Source: an uncultured Spiribacter sp.
GTDB lineage: Bacteria > Pseudomonadota > Gammaproteobacteria > Nitrococcales > Nitrococcaceae
Reading direction: 5' to 3'
Assembly: GCA_937884605.1 (NCBI GenBank)
Contig: CALGDM010000005.1
Span: forward strand, 1 to 64,000
DNA length: 64,000 nt
Of the stretch, positions 27,485 through 36,979 are shown in pieces. Position 1 is the stretch's first letter, and each line of letters begins with the position of its first letter. Below the pieces are notes generated by a model that had not been told where the DNA came from, searched no databases, and was given only the letters and a program-made list of their open reading frames with translations. A program made the position numbers and the translations under genes.

Positions 27485-28156
27485 ATGAGTGTTGAACTGA
27501 AACTGGATGCCGCCGTACGCGACGACCAGGGCAAGGGTGCGAGCCGCCGCCTGCGTCGTGCCAAGCGGGTGCCGGGCATCCTCTACGGGGCGGGTAAAAA
27601 ACCCGTGTCGTTATCCTTTGACGAGGAGCAGGTCCTGCGCCTGATGCGCGAGGAGACGTTCTTTTCCCAGATCCTCGACATCAAGGTCAAGGGCAAGCGC
27701 ACCGAGAAGGCGATCCTCAAGGATCTTCAGCGCCACCCCTTCAAGCCGCTGGTCACGCATATGGATCTGCTGCGGATCAAGGCCGGCGAGAAGATGCGCC
27801 AGCAGGTCCCGATCCATCTGCTGCACCAGGACGAGGCCATCGGCGTCAAGCAGAACAATGGCGTGGTGCATCATGACCTGATCGAGATCGACGTGGAGTG
27901 CCTGCCGGACGATCTACCGACTTCGATCGATGTCGATATCGCTCAGCTGGATGTTGGTGACTCAATCCACCTGTCACAGATCGATGCCCCCGAGGGCGTG
28001 GTCTTTCCGGGACTGGATGTCGAGAATGACCACGACCCGATCCTGGTCAGCATCCATACGCCGCGCAAGGCCGTCGAAGAAGACGAGGAAGGCGGCGAAG
28101 AGGGCGATGACAGCGCCGAGAGCGGCTCCGGTGAAGGCTCGGAGGAGCAGGACTGA
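27485..28156 (+). CDS. rplY: 50S ribosomal protein L25/CTC (long form)
   Basis: L25 binds 5S rRNA in the large subunit. This 223-residue form has the RNA-binding domain (ELKLDAAVRDDQGKGASRRL and VPGILYG) plus the C-terminal CTC beta domain (about residues 95-195). It ends in a very acidic tail of about 28 residues, mostly Glu, Asp, Gly and Ser, common in salt-adapted bacteria. The ATG at 27485 has GGAGA eight bases upstream. It ends nine bases before the chosen pth start. Confidence 0.95.
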   Translation: MSVELKLDAAVRDDQGKGASRRLRRAKRVPGILYGAGKKPVSLSFDEEQVLRLMREETFFSQILDIKVKGKRTEKAILKDLQRHPFKPLVTHMDLLRIKAGEKMRQQVPIHLLHQDEAIGVKQNNGVVHHDLIEIDVECLPDDLPTSIDVDIAQLDVGDSIHLSQIDAPEGVVFPGLDVENDHDPILVSIHTPRKAVEEDEEGGEEGDDSAESGSGEGSEEQD

Positions 28157-28165
28157 GGCCCATTG

Positions 28166-28735
28166 GTGCGCTTGATCGTCGGGCTCGGTAACCCCGGGCC
28201 CAAGTACGCGGGAACCCGGCATAATGCCGGGTTCTGGTTTGTGGAGCGGGTCGCGGAGCGACTGGGTGTGGCGCTGCGCAGCGAGCGCAAATTCCATGGC
28301 GCCATCGGCCGCTATCGTGACGCGGGCGTGGATCTGCACCTGCTCTGCCCCGATACCTACATGAATCACAGTGGCCGGGCGGTGGCGGCGCTGGCGCGGT
28401 TTCATCGCATCGCCCCGGAGGCGATTCTCGTCGCCCATGACGAGATCGATCTGCCGGCCGGTGTGGTGCGGCTCAAACGTGGCGGTGGTCACGGCGGGCA
28501 CAATGGCCTGCGCGATATCATCCCGGCGGTGGGCAGTCGCGACTTTGCCCGCCTGCGCATTGGCGTGGGCCACCCCGGCAGCAGCGATCAGGTCATCGCC
28601 TATGTCCTTCATGCGCCGGGCCAGGCCGAGCGCACGGCGATTGATTCAGCCATTGATGCCGCTGCCGCGCAGGCACCGGCGCTGGCCGCCGGTGACTGGG
28701 ACCGGGCGCAACAGCAGTTACACACGCGGGAGTAG
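28166..28735 (+). CDS. pth: Peptidyl-tRNA hydrolase
   Basis: Releases tRNA from peptidyl-tRNA dropped from ribosomes. The 189-residue enzyme has the family motifs [20 protein letters not shown], including the catalytic histidine in TRHNAG, and [24 protein letters not shown] chose the GTG at 28166 with GAGG seven bases upstream; the TTG just before it is too close to that site. It lies eight bases before ychF. Confidence 0.96.
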   Translation: MRLIVGLGNPGPKYAGTRHNAGFWFVERVAERLGVALRSERKFHGAIGRYRDAGVDLHLLCPDTYMNHSGRAVAALARFHRIAPEAILVAHDEIDLPAGVVRLKRGGGHGGHNGLRDIIPAVGSRDFARLRIGVGHPGSSDQVIAYVLHAPGQAERTAIDSAIDAAAAQAPALAAGDWDRAQQQLHTRE

Positions 28736-28743
28736 AGCAATCA

Positions 28744-29835
<1,092 letters not shown>

Positions 29836-29850
29836 GGCGCCGTGAAGGGT

Positions 29851-29880
29851 TTGACAGCAACCCCTCGATGACCGGATACT
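29851..29880 (+). promoter_or_regulatory. Predicted strong promoter of tRNA-Met
   Basis: A perfect -35 TTGACA (29851-29856) and GATACT (29875-29880), 18 bases apart, place the transcription start about ten bases before the tRNA at 29898. The promoter fills the 62-base gap after ychF. Confidence 0.7.
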
Positions 29881-29897
29881 CTGCGGTCTTCCGATCA

Positions 29898-29974
29898 GGC
29901 TACGTAGCTCAGCTGGTTAGAGCACATCACTCATAATGATGGGGTCGGTGGTTCGAATCCACCCGTAGCCACCA
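29898..29974 (+). tRNA. tRNA-Met, elongator (anticodon CAT)
   Basis: A 77-base cloverleaf with acceptor arms GGCTACG and CGTAGCC, discriminator A and encoded CCA. The anticodon stem CATCA/TGATG encloses loop CTCATAA, with CAT at 29932-29934. Similarity to E. coli elongator tRNA-Met (same acceptor, D arm and anticodon arm) argues against the lysidine-modified tRNA-Ile2 and the initiator tRNA. It ends eight bases from the convergent mgtE stop. Confidence 0.95.
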
Positions 29975-29981
29975 CTTTCCC

Positions 29982-31337
29982 TCAGAGCAGAAACAGCGTT
30001 GCCAGCCCCAGAAAGGCGGTAAAGCCGACAATGTCGGTGACGGTGGTCAGGATGACGCCGCCGGCAAGCGCCGGGTCGATGCCGAAACGCTTCAGCACCA
30101 GTGGCACCAGCACGCCGGAGGCCGCCGCGGTGCCCAGGTTGATGGTCATGGCGGCGGCAATGATGAGGCCGATGGTGGGTCGGCCGAACCACAGCAGCGC
30201 AATCCCTGCCAGCACGGCCGCCCAGAGCAGACCGTTGAGCAGTCCGATCCCCAGTTCCTTGAGCAGTAACGCGCGGCTGTTGCGCGGCGCGATCTGGCCC
30301 AGGGCGAGGGCGCGGATCACCAGCGCCAGGGTCTGTGTGCCGGCGATCCCGCCCATGCTGGCAACCACCGGCATCAGCACCGCCAGCGCCACTACCTCCT
30401 GGATGGTGCCTTCGAACAGGCCGATCACATAGGCGGCCAGCAGCGCGGTCACCAGGTTCAGGCCCAGCCAGCCGGCCCGACGCCGGGTGCTCGACCAGAC
30501 CGGCGCGAACAGGTCCTCTTCTTCACCCAGGCCTGCCATGCTCAGGATCGACTGCTCGGCCTCGTCACGGATCACGTCGACCACGTCGTCGATGGTGATG
30601 CGCCCGATCAGGCGGCCGCGGCTGTCGAGCACCGGCGCCGAGATCAGATCGCGGTCTTCGAACATGCGTGCCACTTCGCGATCCGACATTTCCGCGGGGA
30701 TCACCACCGCCTCGGTGTCGAGCAGATCCTCGACCCGGCCGGCGGGGTCGCGGGTGAGTAGATCGCTCACGCGCAGGATCCCCAGAAAGTGATCATAGCG
30801 GCTGACGACGAACAGATGGTCGGTCAGCTCAGGCATCTCGCCGCGCATGCGCAGGTAGCGGAAGACCACGTCCAGGCTGACGTCCGGGCGCACGGTCACC
30901 GTGTCGGTGTTCATCAGTCCGCCGGCGCTGTCTTCGGGATAGGCCAGGACGGCCTCGAGGCGCTGACGGTTCTGGTTGTCCATCGAGCGCAGGATCTCGC
31001 CGGTGAGCGTTCTCGGCAGGTCCTGCATGAAGTCGGCCAGGTCGTCCATGTCCATGCCGGAGGTGGCCGCGAGCAGCTCGCGGTCGTCCATTTCGCGGAT
31101 CAGCCCGCCGCGTACCTCGTCGTTGACCTGGAGGAGCACCTCGCCGCCGATTTCCTCGTCCACCAGCTCCCAGAGGACTTTGCGCTGGGCGGTGGGGAAG
31201 GATTCCAGCAGATTGGCGATTTCCGAGGGGTGGAGCGCGTTGAGCATGCGCTGGGCTTCGGGCACCGTGCCGTCCTGCAGGAGGTCGGTAACCGTCTCCG
31301 CGATCCGGCCCTGTTTCTGCTCACGCTCTTCGACCAT
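29982..31337 (-). CDS. mgtE: Magnesium transporter MgtE
   Basis: A gated Mg2+ channel of the inner membrane. The 451-residue protein has the N domain with repeated helices (MLNALHPSEIANLLESFPTA), two CBS domains (DTVTVRPDVSLDVVFRYLR and the following ITIDDVVDVIRDE) and a C-terminal channel of five membrane segments with the pore-lining stretch MPVVASMGGIAGTQTLALV. The ATG at 31337 has AGGA seven bases upstream. It is the last gene of the lpt-rpoN-PTS run. Confidence 0.95.
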   Translation of the reverse strand: MVEEREQKQGRIAETVTDLLQDGTVPEAQRMLNALHPSEIANLLESFPTAQRKVLWELVDEEIGGEVLLQVNDEVRGGLIREMDDRELLAATSGMDMDDLADFMQDLPRTLTGEILRSMDNQNRQRLEAVLAYPEDSAGGLMNTDTVTVRPDVSLDVVFRYLRMRGEMPELTDHLFVVSRYDHFLGILRVSDLLTRDPAGRVEDLLDTEAVVIPAEMSDREVARMFEDRDLISAPVLDSRGRLIGRITIDDVVDVIRDEAEQSILSMAGLGEEEDLFAPVWSSTRRRAGWLGLNLVTALLAAYVIGLFEGTIQEVVALAVLMPVVASMGGIAGTQTLALVIRALALGQIAPRNSRALLLKELGIGLLNGLLWAAVLAGIALLWFGRPTIGLIIAAAMTINLGTAAASGVLVPLVLKRFGIDPALAGGVILTTVTDIVGFTAFLGLATLFLL

Positions 31338-31356
31338 GGGATGTTCCTGTCTGGAG

Positions 31357-31644
31357 TCAGTCGGACTCGCCGAAGCCATCGGCGATCAGGGCAGCGATGG
31401 CCTCCATCGCCGCCGGGGCATCGTCGCCCCGGGCGCGCAGCTCAAGGTCGCTGCCCTGGCCGGCGGCCAGCATCATCAGGCCCATGATGCTTTTGGCGTT
31501 AGCCGTGTGGGTCTGGTGGCTGACCTGGATCTCCGCCGCATACTCGCCCGCGAGGGTGGCGAACCGGGCCGCCGCGCGGGCATGCAGCCCGAGTCGGTTG
31601 ACGATCCGCACGCGACGGCGGTGCGTGGTCTCATCCGACGCCAT
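31357..31644 (-). CDS. ptsO: HPr-like phosphocarrier protein (NPr)
   Basis: The small phosphocarrier of the nitrogen-type PTS relay. In the 95-residue protein the phosphorylated histidine is H21 in NRLGLHARAA, and the regulatory serine is S52 in ANAKSIMGLM, at the position of Ser46 of Gram-positive HPr. The presence of both sites fits the HPr kinase gene two genes upstream. The start overlaps the upstream EIIA gene by 14 bases. No Enzyme I gene follows; mgtE does, after only 19 bases. Confidence 0.92.
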   Translation of the reverse strand: MASDETTHRRRVRIVNRLGLHARAAARFATLAGEYAAEIQVSHQTHTANAKSIMGLMMLAAGQGSDLELRARGDDAPAAMEAIAALIADGFGESD

Positions 31645-32059
31645 GGTTGGCCCCCTGCGGGTCGATGGCCGGCGGCACGGCCTGCAGGATGCCATCGCGG
31701 GCCGCCGCCAACGCCATGCGCGCCAGCGACTCCACCGACAACTCGGGGTAATTGAGCACGCGCAGCAGCATCGGCAGATTGACACCGGTTATCACCGGAT
31801 AGCCGCGTCCACGGGCCACCGCGATGGCGATGTTGGCGGGCGTTGCGCCAAACGCATCGGTGAGGACCAGCACACCATCACCGCTCTCCACGGTGGTGGC
31901 GGCGGCTTCGACGCGCCCGAGGGTGGTCTCCGGCGAGTCATGGGGCCCCGGACTGAGTGTGGCGACAGCCAGCGGCAGCCGCGGCAGAATGCCTTCAGCG
32001 GTCTCGCGCAGGGCGTTGCCCACACCCGGATGGGTGACCAGCAGCAGACCGGCGCTCAT
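31631..32059 (-). CDS. PTS EIIA component, mannose/fructose type
   Basis: A stand-alone EIIA(Man)-fold protein of 142 residues with the phosphorylatable His10 in LLLVTHPGVGNAL and the LVLTDAFGATPANIA segment. No IIB, IIC or IID gene is present, so it probably regulates rather than transports. A gene of this type between rapZ and HPr is known from other proteobacteria that also carry hprK. Its start overlaps the rapZ stop by four bases. Confidence 0.88.
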   Translation of the reverse strand: MSAGLLLVTHPGVGNALRETAEGILPRLPLAVATLSPGPHDSPETTLGRVEAAATTVESGDGVLVLTDAFGATPANIAIAVARGRGYPVITGVNLPMLLRVLNYPELSVESLARMALAAARDGILQAVPPAIDPQGANHGVG

Positions 32060-32904
32060 GACAGCTCCCGGTGCCGCACGGTGACGGCGATGGCGTGCTC
32101 GCGCAGGTGGGCGGCCAGCGCCTCGATCAGGTAGACCGAGCGGTGCTGTCCCCCCGTGCAGCCAATGGCAACGGTCAGATAGCTGCGATTTTCGGCCTCG
32201 AAGACTGGCAGCCAGTCATCCATGAAGCCCTGGATCTGTTTGAGATAGCGCCCCACCAGTGGGCTGTCGGCCAAAAAGTCGGCCACGGCCGTATCGAGCC
32301 CGGTCAGCGGCCGCAGGTCGGGCTGCCAGTGCGGATTGGGCAGGCAGCGGCTGTCAAAGACAAAATCGCCGTCGGTGGGTGTGCCGTGTTTGTAGCCAAA
32401 CGATTCCAGTTGCACCGACAGATGCGTGCGCGATTCCGCCAGTCGGCTGCGAATGATCTGCCGCAGTTCATGCAGCGTGGTCTGCGAGGTGTCGACGGTC
32501 AGATCGGCGCGTTCATGGAGCGGCACCAGCCGCGCGCGCTCGCCCTTGATCGCCTCGTTCAGGGGGACATCCGGCCCGCTCAGGGGATGCCGCCGGCGGG
32601 TTTCCGAAAAGCGCTTGAGCAGGGTGGTGTCATCCGCATCGAGAAAGACGATTTCGGTGTCCAGGCCGTGCGCCGCGATGGCGTCGAGGATGCCGGGAAA
32701 ACGACCCAGCGAGGTCGGCTGGTTGCGGGCATCAATGCCCACCGCGTAGTCGGCCTCTTCGCCACTGGCCGCGATGTGCTCGCCGAAGGCGTCCAGCAGA
32801 TCCACCGGCAGATTGTCGATGCAGTAGAACCCCGAGTCTTCCAGAGTGGCCAGGGCGACGCTCTTGCCCGATCCGGACAGGCCGCTGACGATGATCAGCC
32901 GCAT
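32056..32904 (-). CDS. rapZ: RNase adapter protein RapZ
   Basis: In E. coli RapZ binds glucosamine-6-phosphate and guides RNase E to the GlmZ small RNA, so tuning amino-sugar synthesis for the cell wall. The 282-residue protein has an N-terminal P-loop, VSGLSGSGKSVALATLEDSG, and a C-terminal phosphofructokinase-like domain with IGCTGGQHRSVYLIEALA. Its start overlaps the end of hprK by ten bases. Whether GlmZ exists in this organism cannot be seen here. Confidence 0.95.
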   Translation of the reverse strand: MRLIIVSGLSGSGKSVALATLEDSGFYCIDNLPVDLLDAFGEHIAASGEEADYAVGIDARNQPTSLGRFPGILDAIAAHGLDTEIVFLDADDTTLLKRFSETRRRHPLSGPDVPLNEAIKGERARLVPLHERADLTVDTSQTTLHELRQIIRSRLAESRTHLSVQLESFGYKHGTPTDGDFVFDSRCLPNPHWQPDLRPLTGLDTAVADFLADSPLVGRYLKQIQGFMDDWLPVFEAENRSYLTVAIGCTGGQHRSVYLIEALAAHLREHAIAVTVRHRELS

Positions 32905-33365
32905 GCGGTGACCTCCGGGATGGCGCGTGGTCGGGGTGCGGTGGTCGCCACCAGCTCGATGATCGCCGTAACCGGTCGGTCGGGGGACAGCGCCAGCTGC
33001 GCCAGGTGGATCCCGAGGATTGGCAGGGGCTGCCAGTCAGCGGTGGCGCTCGCCGGGCGTCGGGCCCGGCTCAGCTCAATGGCGCAGTCAATGGGGCTCT
33101 GGTCAGTCACGGCACCGGTCCCGAAGTGATGACCGACGTCGATGAGCCCCGGCCCGCGCAGGCATAGCAGCCCGCGCCCGGCCGCCGGTGCCCGGCCGAG
33201 CAACCGATCGCCGCGGCGCGTGACCGCCACCGCGTCATCGGCCACCAGTTGATGACCGGCACGCAGCAGCAGCAGCGCGGTGTCACTCTTGCCCAGGCCC
33301 GACTCGCCCCGAATCAGAACGCCGGCGCCGTTGATCCGCATCAGAGTCCCCGGGATCTGGCTCAT
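32895..33365 (-). CDS. hprK: HPr kinase/phosphorylase, catalytic domain only
   Basis: HprK phosphorylates and dephosphorylates the regulatory serine of HPr. Full-length enzymes have about 310 residues; this one has 156 and lacks the N-terminal domain. Visible motifs are the Walker A loop RGESGLGKSDTALLLL (about residues 19-34), the acidic pair in LVADDAVAV, and the family signature RGPGLIDVGHHFGTGAV. The histidine that in full-length enzymes precedes the P-loop (HG) appears here as Pro (IPGTLMRINGAG), though this alignment is by eye. The ATG overlaps the ptsN stop (ATGA). Confidence 0.88.
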   Translation of the reverse strand: MSQIPGTLMRINGAGVLIRGESGLGKSDTALLLLRAGHQLVADDAVAVTRRGDRLLGRAPAAGRGLLCLRGPGLIDVGHHFGTGAVTDQSPIDCAIELSRARRPASATADWQPLPILGIHLAQLALSPDRPVTAIIELVATTAPRPRAIPEVTACG

Positions 33366-33838
33366 GCGTCGGGCGTCCCATCGTCGCCGCCGGTCATTGT
33401 CGCGTAGAGCTCGGCGTCGCTACTGCACTGGCGTAGCCGGGTGCACAGGTGCTCGTCGCGAAACAGCTCCGCGAGCCGGGCGAGAATGCGCAAATGCTCG
33501 TCGTTGCTGTGTTCGGGGACGAGCAGGGCAAGCAGCAGATCCACGGGCTGGCTGTCGGCGGCGTCGAAGGCGATGGGTGTGTTGAGCCGAACCAGGGCGG
33601 CGCGCGGGGTCTCGATGTCGGGACTGCGGGTGTGGGGCAGTGCCACCCCGCGCCCCAGCCCCGTGCTGCCCAGTCGTTCGCGAACGATCAACCCCTCAAA
33701 GATATTGCGCGTGGCATCACTGCTTGCCCGGGTATCGGCCATGAGCTGCTCGCTCAGGCGCTCCAGGGCACGCTTCTTGCTGGTGACGTCGACCCCGCAC
33801 TGCGTGCGCGTCACCGACAGCAGTCGGGTAAGCTCCAT
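33362..33838 (-). CDS. ptsN: PTS EIIA-Ntr nitrogen regulatory protein
   Basis: EIIA(Ntr) is the output protein of the nitrogen PTS; in E. coli its phosphorylation state controls K+ uptake and other targets. The 158-residue protein has the phosphorylated histidine H69 in GRGVALPHTR and the usual LGSTGLGRG lead-in. It lies five bases after hpf and overlaps hprK, in the conserved rpoN-hpf-ptsN order. Confidence 0.95.
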   Translation of the reverse strand: MELTRLLSVTRTQCGVDVTSKKRALERLSEQLMADTRASSDATRNIFEGLIVRERLGSTGLGRGVALPHTRSPDIETPRAALVRLNTPIAFDAADSQPVDLLLALLVPEHSNDEHLRILARLAELFRDEHLCTRLRQCSSDAELYATMTGGDDGTPDA

Positions 33839-33843
33839 AGCGC

Positions 33844-34170
33844 TCAGGGTTCCAGATTATCGCCGACGCGTCCCTGCTCCGGATGATGGTCGCTGCGCTT
33901 TTCCTTGTGCTTGACGACTTGCCGGTCCAGCTTGTCGACCAGCAGGTCGATGGCGGCATACATTTCATTGGCGGTGGACTCGGCGAACAGTCGCGCGCCG
34001 CTGACCACCATGGTGGCCTCTGCCTTTCGGGTTTTCTTCTCGACGGTCAGAATCACATGGACGTCGACGACATGATCAAAGTGACGCTCGAGGCGCTGGA
34101 ATTTTTCGTCGACATAGTCACGCAGTGCGTCGGTGACATCGACGTGATGGCCGGTGATGTCGATTTTCAT
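33844..34170 (-). CDS. hpf: Ribosome hibernation-promoting factor, short form
   Basis: Binds the 30S subunit and helps form inactive 100S ribosomes in stationary phase. The 108-residue protein has the single HPF/YfiA domain, MKIDITGHHVDVTDALRDYV to AIDLLVDKLDRQVVKHK, without the long C-terminal dimerisation domain. It lies 22 bases after rpoN, the usual place. Confidence 0.95.
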   Translation of the reverse strand: MKIDITGHHVDVTDALRDYVDEKFQRLERHFDHVVDVHVILTVEKKTRKAEATMVVSGARLFAESTANEMYAAIDLLVDKLDRQVVKHKEKRSDHHPEQGRVGDNLEP

Positions 34171-34192
34171 GATTTCCCCTTTTGTTTTCTTG

Positions 34193-35662
34193 TCAGCGTA
34201 GCCGTTTACGTTGGGTCGACGATTCGATCCCCATGACTTCCCGGTATTTGGCCACGGTTCGCCGCGCCACGTGAATGCCCTCCTCGCGCAGCGCCTCGGT
34301 CAGCCGTGAATCGCTGAGCGGTCTTGCCGGATCCTCCGCCGCCACCTGGCGGCGGATCCGCGCCCGAATGGCCGTGGCCGAGCACTCGCCGCCGTCGGCC
34401 GTCGGGACATGGCTCGAGAAGAAGTGCTTGAACTCCAGCGTCCCCTGTGGCGTGAGGATGTACTTGCGCGAAGTGATCCGGGAGACGGTGGATTCATGCA
34501 TGTCGATGGCCTCGGCGACATCGCGCAGCACCAGCGGCTGCATCGCCTCTTCACCATACTCCAGAAACGCCTGCTGACGCTCGACCACGCACTCGGCGAC
34601 GCGCTGCAGCGTGTCGCGCCGCGACTCCAGGCTCTTGATCAGCCAGCGCGCCTCCTGCAGGTGATCGCGCAGCAGGCTGTTGTCACGGCTGCTGTCGCCG
34701 CGCCGGATCAGACTCGCATAGTAGTCATTGATGCGGATCCGGGGCGAGGCCTCGGGGTTGATCTCGACCTGCCAACGGCCATTGACGCGCCGCACCCGGC
34801 AGTCGGGCACAACATAATCGGTGCGGGTTTCGCCGAATCGCGATCCGGGGTGCGGATCGAGTCGGCGGATCAATGACAGGGCCGTGTCCAGCGTTTCCTG
34901 ATCCACTCTCAGGTGCTCGCGCAACGCGACCTGGCGGCCCGGTCTGAACAGTGACCAGTCGGCCTCGATGGCCTGGCGGGCGGTCTGGCGTCCGGGCGTA
35001 TCCGATGGCATGGCGTCGATCTGGATCTGCAGGGCCTCGCGCGCATCACGGGCGCCAATGCCGATCGGGTCCATGTGCTGGAGGATGGTGAGGACGGCGT
35101 TGACGTCATCGTCATCGATTTCGCCGTCGAGGTCGGCGTTCAGGGCCACCCGCAACTCGCTGACCGGCTCGGCCAGATGCCCGCGTTCGTCCAGGGCATC
35201 GATCAGGGCGGCGGCGATCTGGCGATCGGTTTCGCCCAGGCTCGACAGGTCGACCTGCCACTGCAGGTGGTCACGCAGCGAGTCGGCGGGGGCCGCCTGA
35301 CGGTCGAGCAGGTCGCTGCTGCCGTCGCCTTCCGTGGTGCCGCCGGTCGAGCTGCCAGGGCCGGTGTCGTCCCAGTGCTCGGAGACCGCCATGTCCTCGC
35401 CCAGCTCGGTGGCGTCGGTGGCATTCGAGCCCAAGCGCTTTTCCGAGGGATCGGGAGTGGGGGTTGCCGCGGCCTCCGGCGAGGTGGTCACGGCGGAGCC
35501 CTCGGCGTCGTCTTCGGGTTCGAGCATGACATTCGACTCGAGCGCCTCGCGGATCTCGAGCGTCAGCTCGGCCGCCGGCAGCTGCAGCAGCCGGATCGCC
35601 TGCTGCAGCTGGGGCGTCATGGTGAGCTGTTGACTGGCCCGAAGTTCAAGCGATTGCTTCAT
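34193..35662 (-). CDS. rpoN: RNA polymerase sigma-54 factor RpoN
   Basis: Sigma-54 directs RNA polymerase to -24/-12 promoters and needs an enhancer-binding ATPase. The 489-residue protein has the glutamine-rich region I (LRASQQLTMTPQLQQAIRLL), an acidic region II (about residues 50-125), the core-binding domain, and the C-terminal RpoN box ARRTVAKYRE. The start at 35662 gives the canonical MKQSLELR. The cluster has the conserved lptB-rpoN-hpf-ptsN order. I did not find a clear sigma-54 promoter in the gaps I read. Confidence 0.97.
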   Translation of the reverse strand: MKQSLELRASQQLTMTPQLQQAIRLLQLPAAELTLEIREALESNVMLEPEDDAEGSAVTTSPEAAATPTPDPSEKRLGSNATDATELGEDMAVSEHWDDTGPGSSTGGTTEGDGSSDLLDRQAAPADSLRDHLQWQVDLSSLGETDRQIAAALIDALDERGHLAEPVSELRVALNADLDGEIDDDDVNAVLTILQHMDPIGIGARDAREALQIQIDAMPSDTPGRQTARQAIEADWSLFRPGRQVALREHLRVDQETLDTALSLIRRLDPHPGSRFGETRTDYVVPDCRVRRVNGRWQVEINPEASPRIRINDYYASLIRRGDSSRDNSLLRDHLQEARWLIKSLESRRDTLQRVAECVVERQQAFLEYGEEAMQPLVLRDVAEAIDMHESTVSRITSRKYILTPQGTLEFKHFFSSHVPTADGGECSATAIRARIRRQVAAEDPARPLSDSRLTEALREEGIHVARRTVAKYREVMGIESSTQRKRLR

Positions 35663-35723
35663 TGTTCCCCGCGTGCGAATTGGTCTTTGTAGCGTAACGC
35701 CGGCTGTCCGGCGCTCGCCAGTC

Positions 35724-36455
35724 TCACAGGTGGAAGTCTTCGCCGAGGTAGACCGCACGCACCTCGGCATTGTCGAGGACCATCCCGGGTGTCCCGTCGG
35801 CGATAACCCGCCCGGCGTTGAGAATGCTGGCCCGGTCGACCAGGCCCAGCGTCTCGCGGACATTGTGGTCGGTGATCAGCACGCCGATGCCCCGTTCGGC
35901 CAGGTGCCGGACGATGCCTTTGATATCGCCCACCGAGATCGGATCAACGCCGGCGAAGGGCTCGTCCAGCAGGATAAAGCGGGGGTCGGCGGCCAGCGCC
36001 CGGGCGATTTCAACGCGCCTTCGCTCGCCGCCCGACAGGCTGATCCCGGCCTGATCACGCAGATGCCCGATGCCAAACTCCTCCATCAACGCCTCCGCCT
36101 GATCCAGTCGGGCCGGGCGTGACAGTTCATCGCGCGTTTCGAGCACGGCGAGCAGGTTGTCGATCACCGACAGACGCCGGAATACCGATGCTTCCTGGGG
36201 CAGATAGCCGATCCCGCGCCGCGCCCGGGCATGCATGGGCAAGTCGCTGATGTCGTCGCCATCCAGGCGGATGATGCCGTCATCGGCACGGATCAGCCCG
36301 ACGATCATGTAAAAGCTGGTGGTCTTGCCGGCACCATTGGGGCCCAGCAAGCCGATGATCTCGCCGCTCTGCAGGCCGATGGAAACGCCATCCACCACCG
36401 GTCGGCCGCGATAGCTTTTCGACAGTCCCTGGGCCTCGAGCTGATTGCGCGCCAT
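35724..36455 (-). CDS. lptB: LPS export ABC transporter ATP-binding protein LptB
   Basis: LptB powers extraction of lipopolysaccharide from the inner membrane with LptF and LptG. The 243-residue ATPase has Walker [17 protein letters not shown], the Q loop, signature [17 protein letters not shown], Walker [14 protein letters not shown] and the H-loop [10 protein letters not shown]. It lies five bases after lptA. Confidence 0.97.
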   Translation of the reverse strand: MARNQLEAQGLSKSYRGRPVVDGVSIGLQSGEIIGLLGPNGAGKTTSFYMIVGLIRADDGIIRLDGDDISDLPMHARARRGIGYLPQEASVFRRLSVIDNLLAVLETRDELSRPARLDQAEALMEEFGIGHLRDQAGISLSGGERRRVEIARALAADPRFILLDEPFAGVDPISVGDIKGIVRHLAERGIGVLITDHNVRETLGLVDRASILNAGRVIADGTPGMVLDNAEVRAVYLGEDFHL

Positions 36456-36460
36456 CGCCG

Positions 36461-36979
36461 TCAGTCCGTGGCGGGGTTGACGTTGACGTTGACGCGTTCG
36501 TCGTCGTCATCGCCACTCTCGGCAACGGTGCGGGCGGTTTCGGGGTAATGCGTGACGGTGCGTCCGGTCACTGTGTTATCCCCCTGCCAGAGGCGTCCGC
36601 CCTGTTTGAGGATCAGCCGCTCGGGACCGGCGACGAAGTATTCCATCCGTGGTGCCTCGGCCCGTCGCGGGGCGGCATCCGCCACGGTTTCGCGATAGGT
36701 GGCGGGGGTGCCGTCAACGGTCACCTGCTCGAGCTCGCCCTCGCCATTGCTGAATACCCGCATGACATCGCCGGTGATCCGCAGGGTCCCGCGGGTCAGC
36801 ACGACGTCGCCGCGATACACGCTAATGCCCTCGGCCTCGTCAACCTCTGCGCGGTCGGCCACCAGCTCCACCGGTGGCGGGGCGGATGCCTCATCGCTGT
36901 CCTGACCATGCGCGACCGGTGCCGCCATAACCAGCGCCAGCAGGGCACCCATCCAGGGTCTTTCAGGGTGAATCCGCAT
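36461..36979 (-). CDS. lptA: LPS transport periplasmic protein LptA
   Basis: LptA forms the periplasmic bridge between LptC and LptD. The 172-residue precursor has a signal peptide ([18 protein letters not shown]) and an OstA beta-jellyroll: [20 protein letters not shown], then [22 protein letters not shown]. The C-terminal 20 residues are acidic and Asn-rich (VNVNVNP). It overlaps lptC by 17 bases. Confidence 0.95.
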   Translation of the reverse strand: MRIHPERPWMGALLALVMAAPVAHGQDSDEASAPPPVELVADRAEVDEAEGISVYRGDVVLTRGTLRITGDVMRVFSNGEGELEQVTVDGTPATYRETVADAAPRRAEAPRMEYFVAGPERLILKQGGRLWQGDNTVTGRTVTHYPETARTVAESGDDDDERVNVNVNPATD

